A program made the position numbers and the translations under genes. A DNA stretch of 51,152 nucleotides from a virus: positions 1 through 51,152 of IMG/VR virus record IMGVR_UViG_3300006924_000032. One strand, given 5' to 3'. Below are positions 6,262 to 12,445 of this stretch, one piece after another. The notes under the pieces were generated by a model that did not search any database, was not told the origin of the DNA, and saw only the letters and a program-made list of their open reading frames with translations. The first letter of the stretch is position 1, and every line of letters starts with the position of its first letter.

Positions 6262-6462
6262 ATGACAGAACTAGAAATTGAACAACTGACTTCATCGGTT
6301 GAATTTACCATCCTCGAATGGTCAGACAAAGTCGATAACTTGAGTGCTAAAGATGTAGGGCTTCTTATGTACAAGCTAATCGAGAAGAATGTAACTCATG
6401 ATGCAACACAAAGGCATATGATGTATGATGTGCTTGATGCACTTGAACAACACATAGGTTAA
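6262..6462 (+). CDS. Hypothetical small acidic helical protein
   Basis: 66 residues from ATG 6262, preceded by AACTAAAATT. A longer frame would need a TTG at 6238 inside the previous gene and is unlikely. The protein is helical (MTELEIEQLTSSVEFTIL... DVLDALEQHIG). The stop TAA (6460-6462) is in stem I of hammerhead 5. Confidence 0.65.
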   Translation: MTELEIEQLTSSVEFTILEWSDKVDNLSAKDVGLLMYKLIEKNVTHDATQRHMMYDVLDALEQHIG

Positions 6463-6510
6463 CTGACGAGTCCTGAAAGGACGAAACTACCTTTCGAGGT
6501 AGTCTTAATC
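6457..6510 (+). ncRNA. Hammerhead ribozyme 5 (type I)
   Basis: Stem I is GGTTAA (6457-6462) with TTAATC (6505-6510), including a G-U pair. The core is CTGACGA and GAAA. Stem II is GTCC-TGAAA-GGAC. Stem III is CTACCT-TTCG-AGGTAG. Cleavage is predicted after C6504, 20 nt before ATG 6525. The stop codon is in stem I. Confidence 0.95.
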
Positions 6511-6524
6511 TTAAAACTAAAATT

Positions 6525-6770
6525 ATGAAAACAATGTACAAAGTAGTAACGATGGACGAGTTTGGTCTCAATGTAACACAGCAAGATGGGTTTAAAACAC
6601 CAGAAGAAGCACAACAAGAGGCTAAAGAATGCATCGAAAGGTGGGGAGAAATGTTCGGTCAAGATTTCTGGGTAGAGCCATACGAACAAGAGCCATACAA
6701 AGAGCCAAAGCAGTACGCTTACCCAAACTCAGTAGATGGGTGGGAAGACATTTATCCAACAAGAGATTAA
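6525..6770 (+). CDS. Hypothetical acidic protein
   Basis: 81 residues. Strand YKVVTMDEFG is followed by an amphipathic helix TPEEAQQEAKECIERWGEM and an acidic, Tyr- and Pro-rich tail (EPYEQEPYKEPKQYAYP). No family is recognised. It is alone on its predicted message; the stop TAA (6768-6770) is in stem I of hammerhead 6. Confidence 0.7.
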   Translation: MKTMYKVVTMDEFGLNVTQQDGFKTPEEAQQEAKECIERWGEMFGQDFWVEPYEQEPYKEPKQYAYPNSVDGWEDIYPTRD

Positions 6771-6816
6771 CTGATGAGGTCTTACAGACCGAAACGCACT
6801 TCGGTGCGTCTTAATC
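6765..6816 (+). ncRNA. Hammerhead ribozyme 6 (type I)
   Basis: Stem I is GATTAA (6765-6770) with TTAATC (6811-6816). The core is CTGATGA and GAAA. Stem II is GGTC-TTACA-GACC, a double compensatory change relative to copies 2-5. Stem III is CGCAC-TTCG-GTGCG with a UUCG tetraloop. Cleavage is predicted after C6810, 21 nt before ATG 6832. Confidence 0.95.
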
Positions 6817-6831
6817 TTAAAAATAAATATT

Positions 6832-7164
6832 ATGACTTACGAAAGTAAATTAAAAAAAGTACAAGAACGTTTCAATTTTAAATTGACTGATGACTACAGA
6901 AGACCAGACTATGCAATCTATAGCCAGACTACTGCTGATGGGTATGAGGTCTTTGTGGCACATGAGCCAGACTCACAATTGAATATTGAAGATGATGTTT
7001 TCTACTACGACAGCGACCTATCTGAAAGACTCGAAGAGGTTATAAGAGACAATGAATATGTTGCCGATAAGGAAGAGTATATCATATACGTTGATGACCT
7101 TGAGTACGAATGGATTGAGTATGCGATAGATGAAATTATTGGAGATGCCCTTGAAGAAGATTAA
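6832..7164 (+). CDS. Hypothetical highly acidic protein
   Basis: 110 residues with a strong negative charge in the C-terminal two thirds (DDVFYYDSDLSERLEEV, EYIIYVDDLEYEWIEYAIDEI). Such acidic early phage proteins can mimic DNA or bind host polymerase or restriction enzymes, but no such family is recognised here. It is alone on its predicted message; the stop TAA (7162-7164) is in stem I of hammerhead 7. Confidence 0.75.
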   Translation: MTYESKLKKVQERFNFKLTDDYRRPDYAIYSQTTADGYEVFVAHEPDSQLNIEDDVFYYDSDLSERLEEVIRDNEYVADKEEYIIYVDDLEYEWIEYAIDEIIGDALEED

Positions 7165-7212
7165 CTGATGAGACTTCAATAGTCGAAACCACCTGAGAAG
7201 GTGGTCTTAATC
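7159..7212 (+). ncRNA. Hammerhead ribozyme 7 (type I)
   Basis: Stem I is GATTAA (7159-7164) with TTAATC (7207-7212). The core is CTGATGA and GAAA. Stem II is GACT-TCAAT-AGTC and stem III is CCACCT-GAGA-AGGTGG with a GNRA loop. Cleavage is predicted after C7206, 22 nt before ATG 7229. The stop codon is in stem I. Confidence 0.95.
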
Positions 7213-7228
7213 ATTAAAAATTATTATT

Positions 7229-7507
7229 ATGAGACAATTTGAAATTTTGAGAGAAAGAATCTCATCACGTGGTGGTGGGATAGAGATTAGCCTAACTCCG
7301 TTTGGCTATGATAACCAGAAGATGACAACCTACTGCAACTACCTTGGTGGTGGTATGCTTGGTAGTATCCAGAACGACTGCACTATACACAACTGGCAAG
7401 GTAATCCAGAGTTAACAAAGGTAGCTGTAGAGCTAAGCCAGATGTTTGCTGAACTTCTGGAAGTAGATTATAATTTTAACCAAGGCCTACCAGTATCGGC
7501 CTACTAA
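7229..7507 (+). CDS. Hypothetical protein
   Basis: 92 residues with a Gly-rich segment (SSRGGGIEISLTPFGYDN, YLGGGMLGSIQND) and a C-terminal helix. No family is recognised. First of three genes between hammerheads 7 and 8. Confidence 0.7.
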   Translation: MRQFEILRERISSRGGGIEISLTPFGYDNQKMTTYCNYLGGGMLGSIQNDCTIHNWQGNPELTKVAVELSQMFAELLEVDYNFNQGLPVSAY

Positions 7508-7519
7508 AAACTATACAAA

Positions 7520-7861
7520 ATGAAACACACAAAAGAAATTAACGGAATCACCTACGACATTTTAAATCGTGGGTGGGAAACCAGTCGAGCATGGGGTCAC
7601 AAATCTGAACTCTATGCTAACGGAAACTTTATTAGCGAAGCCAAGGTAAGATACTACAACAGAACATGGGAGTCCTACAGATTTAGGTCTTGCATGCAGA
7701 AGCTAGTGGGTGACTTGATTGAGGATAGAGAAAGAACTTATCTTCGTATCTACAAGGAAAACAATGGGATAAAAAGACTGACAGCCGACATGAAGCGTGA
7801 AGCACTGGCTAAATCAACAAACCCAATAAGAAATTTAAAAAAACTTTATGAAACAATTTAA
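7520..7861 (+). CDS. Hypothetical basic protein
   Basis: 113 residues, rich in Arg, Lys and aromatic residues (GWETSRAWGHKSELY, RYYNRTWESYRFRS). Nucleic-acid binding would fit this composition but is not shown. Its 3' end overlaps the start of the next gene by 14 bases. Confidence 0.7.
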   Translation: MKHTKEINGITYDILNRGWETSRAWGHKSELYANGNFISEAKVRYYNRTWESYRFRSCMQKLVGDLIEDRERTYLRIYKENNGIKRLTADMKREALAKSTNPIRNLKKLYETI

Positions 7862-8114
7862 GATGAAAGCAAACCACAAAGCACAGAAATTGATAGTAGA
7901 ATACTTCAACCTCAACAACGGATATCCAGACGATGAGAATTACGACTGGAACTACTATGATATTCAAGGATATCAAGAAGACTTGGACGAAAGTCCTGTA
8001 GAAGATGCCTTCGACATAGAGGATATTGAACATCTTCAGATGCGTATAAAATACCTACGCATGTACTACGAAGCCAAAGAAAAACTAGAAGTTTATGGCC
8101 ACGTGTACGCTTAA
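7848..8114 (+). CDS. Hypothetical acidic protein
   Basis: 88 residues; a basic N terminus (MKQFKMKANHKAQK) followed by an acidic middle with DDENYDWNYYD and DLDESPVEDAFDIED. The stop TAA (8112-8114) directly precedes stem I of hammerhead 8 rather than lying inside it. Confidence 0.7.
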   Translation: MKQFKMKANHKAQKLIVEYFNLNNGYPDDENYDWNYYDIQGYQEDLDESPVEDAFDIEDIEHLQMRIKYLRMYYEAKEKLEVYGHVYA

Positions 8115-8179
8115 GATTAACTGATGAGGATTCAGTATCCGAAACAGCTGTGCAATCTATTTGCATGGCTGTCTTAATC
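8115..8179 (+). ncRNA. Hammerhead ribozyme 8 (type I, long stem III)
   Basis: Stem I is GATTAA (8115-8120) with TTAATC (8174-8179). The core is CTGATGA and GAAA. Stem II is GGAT-TCAGT-ATCC. Stem III is extended to about 11 bp (CAGCTGTGCAA with TTGCATGGCTG, including two G-U pairs) around a 5-base loop. Cleavage is predicted after C8173, 21 nt before ATG 8195. Confidence 0.94.
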
Positions 8180-8194
8180 ATTAAATTTTTTATT

Positions 8195-8455
8195 ATGAAA
8201 GTTAAAATTTTACAGCGAAATGTGTACTACAAAGTAGCAACAATCGAAATCGAAATACCAGACTCAGTTGATGAGTTTGATGTACAGGAATACGTGAATG
8301 AACACGAAGAATTATGGGTTGAGCAACTCGAAGAACAGATGAGAGCCACTGACTATGAGTATGGTTTTGGAATGGACACTGACTATAACTGGACAGACGA
8401 AGACCAACCATGCGAGTACAGATACGAAGTAGATAAGATAGGAGGGCACTTATGA
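8195..8455 (+). CDS. Hypothetical highly acidic protein
   Basis: 86 residues from ATG 8195. The frame is open back to 8150, but that would start inside the ribozyme; the 21-nt leader rule supports 8195. It opens with strands (KVKILQRNVYYKVATIEIEI) and then is strongly acidic (DEFDVQEYVNEHEELWVEQLEEQM). The stop TGA overlaps the next ATG. Confidence 0.7.
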   Translation: MKVKILQRNVYYKVATIEIEIPDSVDEFDVQEYVNEHEELWVEQLEEQMRATDYEYGFGMDTDYNWTDEDQPCEYRYEVDKIGGHL

Positions 8456-8595
8456 AAATTAAACAGCATAAAATTCTGCCGACTGGACTACACGCAGTCG
8501 TAGACCAGAAAAATAGAGTACATATCTACACAGAATTAGAATACCAACAGCTAACGTGGTGGAAGAAAGTTAAATTACAGAATGGCTGGAAGTAG
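8452..8595 (+). CDS. Hypothetical small basic protein
   Basis: 47 residues (MKIKQHKILPTGL...WWKKVKLQNGWK), beta-rich and basic, translated from an ATGA overlap with the acidic protein before it. The opposite charges of the pair suggest they might interact; this is inference. Last gene before the internal promoter. Confidence 0.6.
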   Translation: MKIKQHKILPTGLHAVVDQKNRVHIYTELEYQQLTWWKKVKLQNGWK

Positions 8596-8614
8596 ATTTA
8601 CTATGCGTGCATAG

Positions 8615-8650
8615 TATATTTGCATATGTCTAAATTAAGTTTTATATTTG
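8615..8650 (+). promoter_or_regulatory. Internal promoter just upstream of hammerhead 9
   Basis: TATATTTG occurs at 8615-8622 and again at 8643-8650. TTTG of the first copy is 20 bases upstream of the second TATATTTG, so it can serve as the -33 element. The predicted start (about 8655) is only a few bases before stem I of hammerhead 9. The interval 8596-8660 has no gene. Confidence 0.6.
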
Positions 8651-8660
8651 TCGAACTTTA

Positions 8661-8718
8661 GATTAACTGACGAGACTTTAGTAGTCGAAAGAGTAGGAGT
8701 TATCCTACTCTCTTAATC
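8661..8718 (+). ncRNA. Hammerhead ribozyme 9 (type I)
   Basis: Stem I is GATTAA (8661-8666) with TTAATC (8713-8718). The core is CTGACGA and GAAA. Stem II is GACT-TTAGT-AGTC and stem III is GAGTAGGA-GTTA-TCCTACTC (8 bp). The cleavage triplet is CTC instead of GTC, still a permitted NUH site; the cut is predicted after C8712. The next ATG is 34 nt away because of a GGC-GAAA-GCC hairpin in the leader. No gene ends in this copy. Confidence 0.94.
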
Positions 8719-8719
8719 A

Positions 8720-8729
8720 GGCGAAAGCC
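8720..8729 (+). promoter_or_regulatory. 5' leader hairpin GGC-GAAA-GCC
   Basis: Same element and position as at 4903-4912: it starts 7 nt after the predicted cleavage site and is followed by AC and an A/T-rich run to the ATG at 8747. Confidence 0.6.
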
Positions 8730-8746
8730 ACTAAAATTATTTTATT

Positions 8747-8953
8747 ATGAGTATAAATGCAATGAAAATGTTCATGCTCCTTGGAGACATGACCAACGAA
8801 AACAGCACCTTGGCAGACAAGGTAGCTTACAAACAGCGTATAGCGTTTGCGACAATGCGTAATGCTATTCCAGACTGGCAACCACCTAGTGACTGGGACA
8901 CACTTTCAGATGAAGTTAAGATGAAACGTTTAACCAAACTCATGGAAGTATGA
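8747..8953 (+). CDS. Hypothetical helical protein
   Basis: 68 residues, helical, starting MSINAMKMFMLLGDMTNENS and ending RLTKLMEV. No family is recognised. Its stop TGA overlaps the next ATG. First gene behind hammerhead 9, on the message that leads towards the replication genes. Confidence 0.7.
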   Translation: MSINAMKMFMLLGDMTNENSTLADKVAYKQRIAFATMRNAIPDWQPPSDWDTLSDEVKMKRLTKLMEV

Positions 8954-9057
8954 GTGCACAAGAAAACCTGGTGGCTTATCTTGAAGCAAGAGTTAAGTCA
9001 CTTGAAGCCAGGGTAAAAGAATTAGAACAAGAAATTCAATCACTTAAAAACAATTAA
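8950..9057 (+). CDS. Short coiled-coil protein
   Basis: 35 residues made almost entirely of one coiled coil, with LEARVKSLEARVKELEQEI in heptad register (Leu at a/d positions). It starts in an ATGA overlap and ends 2 bases before the next ATG. It probably acts as an oligomer; the partner is unknown. Confidence 0.65.
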   Translation: MSAQENLVAYLEARVKSLEARVKELEQEIQSLKNN

Positions 9058-9059
9058 TT

Positions 9060-9692
9060 ATGCCTAATCACGTTTATCACACAATCAAAGCTACGACAGA
9101 CAAAGGTCGTAAAGTATTAAAAGAAATATCCAAAACCGAATACGGAATATGTGGATATGTAAACCCAATGCCTAAGGAGTTGACAGGAACAACAAGTCCA
9201 CAGCGAATTCCAGAAACAATATCAAAAGAAGAATCCAACAGATTGAAAGACTTGTATGGTCACGACAACTGGTACGACTGGTGCTATAGAAACTGGGGTA
9301 CTAAGTGGGGTTGCTATGACAACCACTATGATAAGGTCCAAGGGACTTTACATTTTGCCACAGCGTGGTCACCTTTCAACTTTGATGTTCTTGATTTACT
9401 GACCAAGAAATTACCAGACTTCATCTGGACCTGGGAAGAAGAGCAAGGTTTTGGTGAAGAAGAAGAATTCCAGGACGGAGAATCCATACGTTCTTTCTCA
9501 TGGGATTTGCCAGAGATATCAGAAGATATTGTTGAAGTTGATGGAGTAGAATACATGGTCTTGCTATCTGACCACGTTACTCCAGACCAGACCTTTCCTG
9601 CAGGTTATTACCTGGCTTATGAGCCACTGGAAGAGGGCAGAGTTGCTGAGACTATGGAAGAATTAAATAAAAAAGTTTTGGACAATTCATAA
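9060..9692 (+). CDS. YubB-like ferredoxin-fold domain protein (DUF1281-like)
   Basis: 210 residues. It begins MPNHVYHTI and has NWYDWCYRNWGTKWGC near 71-86, followed by HFATAWSPF. This pattern (an NW-Y-W helix, WGTKW, and T.W.P) marks the YubB/DUF1281 ferredoxin-like family found on plasmids and phages. No enzymatic function is established for the family. The C-terminal part is acidic (EEEQGFGEEEEFQDGE). Family assignment is from memory of the motif. Confidence 0.65.
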   Translation: MPNHVYHTIKATTDKGRKVLKEISKTEYGICGYVNPMPKELTGTTSPQRIPETISKEESNRLKDLYGHDNWYDWCYRNWGTKWGCYDNHYDKVQGTLHFATAWSPFNFDVLDLLTKKLPDFIWTWEEEQGFGEEEEFQDGESIRSFSWDLPEISEDIVEVDGVEYMVLLSDHVTPDQTFPAGYYLAYEPLEEGRVAETMEELNKKVLDNS

Positions 9693-9708
9693 ACATTTAT
9701 TAAATTTA
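9678..9708 (+). promoter_or_regulatory. Weak promoter-like site
   Basis: TTG (9678-9680), a 20-base spacer, and TAAATTTA (9701-9708), a 7/8 match to TAnnTTTG. It lies 23 bases before the ATG at 9731, at the border of the small-gene and replication blocks. Confidence 0.3.
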
Positions 9709-9730
9709 CAATTCATTAAACACTAAAATT

Positions 9731-9937
9731 ATGGGAAGAACTAAAGAGATGCTCGGAGATTTACAAGAGCAAGAGGTAGACAGACTTGATGCCGATTATC
9801 AGTACAACCTTTGGCTGTCAAAGGTTACTAAACACCAGAAATCTTTAACGAGAACAACACAGGCACTCGATGATATATTCGAGGGCTTTGCTATGGCTAT
9901 AAAGTATGGTCAGGAAGAATCTAAAAAATATAATTAA
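9731..9937 (+). CDS. Hypothetical helical protein
   Basis: 68 residues, helical and charged (MGRTKEMLGDLQEQEVDRLDADYQY... YGQEESKKYN). No recognised family. The next gene starts directly after its stop. Confidence 0.65.
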   Translation: MGRTKEMLGDLQEQEVDRLDADYQYNLWLSKVTKHQKSLTRTTQALDDIFEGFAMAIKYGQEESKKYN

Positions 9938-10240
9938 ATGCATTATCCAATTTTTAGCATGTACGTATCACATGTATGTGATGCGTACTCAATAAGTCCA
10001 GATGATTTGTTTGTTAAGAGTAAGCGTAGAGATATAGTAGATGCCAGACAGCTACTATATTTTCTTTGCTCTGAGTCACTTATGAGAATACGTTATATCC
10101 AACAATACATGGAAGAGAACGGATACAGAGTAGGTCATTCAACAATAATCCATGGAATAAAACAGGTAAAGGAAAAGAAAAAAAACGATTCTATCTTTGA
10201 CAAAGTAAGCAATCGTATTCTATTAACTTCATTAATTTAA
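9938..10240 (+). CDS. Stand-alone DnaA domain IV-like DNA-binding protein
   Basis: 100 residues. DARQLLYFLC near 35-44 and GYRVGHSTIIHGIKQV near 62-77 follow the DnaA C-terminal signature (a basic helix, then a helix-turn-helix with the HSTIIH core that reads DnaA boxes). The AAA+ ATPase domain of DnaA is absent. It may bind DnaA-box-like sites on phage or host origins, either to start phage replication or to compete with host DnaA. A second protein of this kind is encoded at 17487. Confidence 0.75.
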   Translation: MHYPIFSMYVSHVCDAYSISPDDLFVKSKRRDIVDARQLLYFLCSESLMRIRYIQQYMEENGYRVGHSTIIHGIKQVKEKKKNDSIFDKVSNRILLTSLI

Positions 10241-10244
10241 AGTA

Positions 10245-10655
10245 ATGTACAACTCTTTAAGTAATGTATTCGAGGAAGCATTGAATGATGATAAAGCTGC
10301 CATCTTAGATGGTGTAGGGTATGATTCTAGAATGCTATATGGTTGCAAGATTACCAGAGACAATGAAACTGGTGAGATATTAATACAGAACACAGCGATG
10401 GGTGGTGACTACTATAAAGACATAACCTACGAATCAGAGTGGGAATTTGTTAACAAAGGGTGGAGACATGGCGTCTATAGTCTTTGTATTAAAACCTATC
10501 ACGAAAAACTAAAACGTATAGAGGAAAGAATAAAAGAAGAAATGAATAATAAACAAAACCCAAAACAGATTCAGCATCTAAAAAACCACAGAGAAAGAAT
10601 ACTAAAAAAGTATAACACAATTAATAATAAATTAAAATCACTAAATTATGAGTAA
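10245..10655 (+). CDS. Hypothetical protein
   Basis: 136 residues. The N-terminal half is mixed alpha/beta and the C-terminal half (from about 83) is a charged helix with KRIEERIKEEMNNKQNPKQ and KNHRERILKKYN that may form a coiled coil. It sits between the DnaA-like gene and the annealing-protein gene, with an 8-base overlap to the latter. Confidence 0.65.
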   Translation: MYNSLSNVFEEALNDDKAAILDGVGYDSRMLYGCKITRDNETGEILIQNTAMGGDYYKDITYESEWEFVNKGWRHGVYSLCIKTYHEKLKRIEERIKEEMNNKQNPKQIQHLKNHRERILKKYNTINNKLKSLNYE

Positions 10656-11259
10656 CTCAAAATCAGTTTTTGAAACATTGAACTCTATCAATGTAAATGA
10701 CAAAGTAGAAAAGAAAAGCAATCTCACGTATCTATCATGGGCATGGGCATGGGCAGAGGTTAAGAAGCATTATCCAAAGGCAACCTATACAATCTATGAA
10801 GATGTAAATGGAATGTTTTACCATACAGATGGCAAGTCTGCATGGGTAAAAACTGGAGTAACAATAAACGAACAGGAACACATTGAATACCTTCCAGTTA
10901 TGGACTTCAGAAACAATTCAATTATGCTTGATAAGATTACATCTGTTGATGTAAACAAAACCATACAGCGTAGCTTAACTAAAGCAATCGCTAGACATGG
11001 ACTAGGGTTGTATGTGTATGCAGGAGAAGACCTTCCTAATGGAGAATCAAAACCTGTGGCTAAGAAACCTGTGGCTAAGAAACCTGTGGCTAAAAGACAG
11101 AGCACTATAGAATTAAATATTGGTGATGACAATTGGGATAAAGTTCTTAAGTATGTTATAGCTAATAAAAGCAAAGGCCTTAAGGTTATAGGTGAAGAAC
11201 TAAAAACTAAGTATGCTATGACTAATGATGTTAAAAAAGAAATAGCTAAATCAATATAG
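10648..11259 (+). CDS. DUF1071/Sak3-like single-strand annealing protein
   Basis: 203 residues. SVFETLNSINVND at the start, YLSWAWAWAEVKKHYP near 29-44, the DFRNNSI strand, and the segment VNKTIQRSLTKAIARHGLGLYVYAGEDLP match DUF1071, a phage family grouped with Sak3-type annealing proteins. These bind single-stranded DNA and promote annealing in phage recombination. After about residue 134 comes a Lys-rich linker of three KPVAK repeats, then a small C-terminal domain. The next gene is a RecE-like nuclease, the usual partner of an annealing protein, which supports the call. Confidence 0.75.
   Translation: MSNSKSVFETLNSINVNDKVEKKSNLTYLSWAWAWAEVKKHYPKATYTIYEDVNGMFYHTDGKSAWVKTGVTINEQEHIEYLPVMDFRNNSIMLDKITSVDVNKTIQRSLTKAIARHGLGLYVYAGEDLPNGESKPVAKKPVAKKPVAKRQSTIELNIGDDNWDKVLKYVIANKSKGLKVIGEELKTKYAMTNDVKKEIAKSI
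11050..11094 (+). repeat. Three tandem 15-bp repeats in the annealing-protein gene
   Basis: AAACCTGTGGCTAAG is repeated three times, the last copy with one change. It encodes the KPVAK linker repeats and keeps frame. Confidence 0.9.
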
Positions 11260-11261
11260 AT

Positions 11262-11993
11262 ATGAAAGACATCATCAAACTACTTCAAGACGATAGAGAA
11301 TACTATGATGGGGTTGGGAAGAATTATCTTTCTAACTCCAATATAGGTGACCTCTTAAAAAACCCTAAGAACTTCAATAAGAAGCAAGAGGATAACAAGA
11401 ACTTTCTGGTTGGAAGATACTTCCACCAGTTAATACTTGAGCCAGAAAAAGCAGCAGCTACACCTCATATTGACCTAGCCACTAGGAGAGGTAAGGCATA
11501 TGATAGCTTCTTAGAGGAGAACAATATAACTATTGGCCTGTTGACCAAAGAAAAAATTATGCTAGAAAACCTAGTTGAAAGCATGCTGAACGTAGATGAT
11601 TTCAGAGCACTGATTCAAGAGGAAGGGGTGCAGTATGAAGTCCCTATGGTAAAAGAAATACATGGCGAGATGTGGAAAGGTAAGGCCGACATTGTCGGTA
11701 GCGAACACTTGATTGACATCAAGACATCAAGTTCTATTGAGAAATTTAGGTGGAGTGTGCGAGATTACAACTATGATAGTCAAGCGTACATATATCAACA
11801 GCTATTCAATAAGCCTCTGGTATTTCTGGTGATTGACAAGACATCACGCATGATGGGGATGTATCCAGTTAGTGATGAAAGTCTAGCTAGAGGGGAAGAG
11901 AAAGTTATAAAAGCTGTAGAGCAATACAGAAAGTTCTATGGTGAAAATCCTTCTGAAGATATAAACCAGTTCTATTTTTATGAAGAGGTTTAA
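11262..11993 (+). CDS. RecE-like PD-(D/E)XK exonuclease
   Basis: 243 residues. YLSNSNIGDLLKNPKNF near the start is the typical entry helix of RecE/DUF3799-type nucleases, with GRYFHQLILEPE after it. GKADIV (about 137-142) and LIDIKTSSS (about 147-155) supply the catalytic D...DxK, and YDSQAYIYQQLF the following QxxxY helix. It would resect double-stranded ends so that the upstream annealing protein can load. It begins 2 bases after that gene. Confidence 0.75.
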   Translation: MKDIIKLLQDDREYYDGVGKNYLSNSNIGDLLKNPKNFNKKQEDNKNFLVGRYFHQLILEPEKAAATPHIDLATRRGKAYDSFLEENNITIGLLTKEKIMLENLVESMLNVDDFRALIQEEGVQYEVPMVKEIHGEMWKGKADIVGSEHLIDIKTSSSIEKFRWSVRDYNYDSQAYIYQQLFNKPLVFLVIDKTSRMMGMYPVSDESLARGEEKVIKAVEQYRKFYGENPSEDINQFYFYEEV

Positions 11994-12000
11994 AAAATTA

Positions 12001-12150
12001 ATGATATCCCTTTTTGATATTCAAATAGGTAGACGTGTAGTGTGGTTTGAAGTTCCGATGGACTGTGTTACACGTAAAGCTAAAGATGAGGTAATCTTAG
12101 CTATGATAGAAACATTGGAACGAAAAATAAATATAAACAATTATGAGTAA
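12001..12150 (+). CDS. Hypothetical small protein
   Basis: 49 residues (MISLFDIQIGRRVVWFEVPMDCVTR...NINNYE). It overlaps the SSB-like gene by 8 bases. Strands followed by a helix; no family recognised. Confidence 0.55.
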   Translation: MISLFDIQIGRRVVWFEVPMDCVTRKAKDEVILAMIETLERKININNYE

Positions 12151-12445
12151 TTCAAACACCAACGATGAAATTGTATTCGCAGATGGATTCAAATTCAGAA
12201 AGAAACACCCTAACCAAAAGGACTTTGTCTTGGGTAGTATGAGTATCAAAGTAGATGATGCTATTATGTTTCTAAAAGCTAACCAGAAAAATGGTTGGGT
12301 AAATTTAGGTATCAAAGAAAGTCAAGCAGGTAACCCTTACATGTTTGTTGATAACTTTGAGCCAAAGGCACGTAACAACAACGCTAATGGAGTAGACACT
12401 GCTCCTAACCAAGCACCAGTGCAAGAGGCAGATGTGCCGTTCTAA
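12143..12445 (+). CDS. SSB-like small protein with acidic DVPF tail
   Basis: 100 residues. The body is short and beta-rich (FVLGSMSIKVDDAIMFLKANQKNGWVNLGI), with a disordered Asn/Gln-rich linker after about 75 and a terminus EADVPF. Bacterial SSB ends in an acidic DDDIPF peptide that recruits repair and replication proteins, so this ending suggests an SSB-type function. The core is not a recognisable OB fold by eye. It is followed by a clear terminator, which fits a strongly expressed DNA-binding protein. Confidence 0.5.
   Translation: MSNSNTNDEIVFADGFKFRKKHPNQKDFVLGSMSIKVDDAIMFLKANQKNGWVNLGIKESQAGNPYMFVDNFEPKARNNNANGVDTAPNQAPVQEADVPF

Noticed and set aside
6885-6900. Another ACTGATGAC match to the hammerhead core
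   Set aside because: It is inside a coding region and has neither stem II, nor GAAA, nor a stem I partner.
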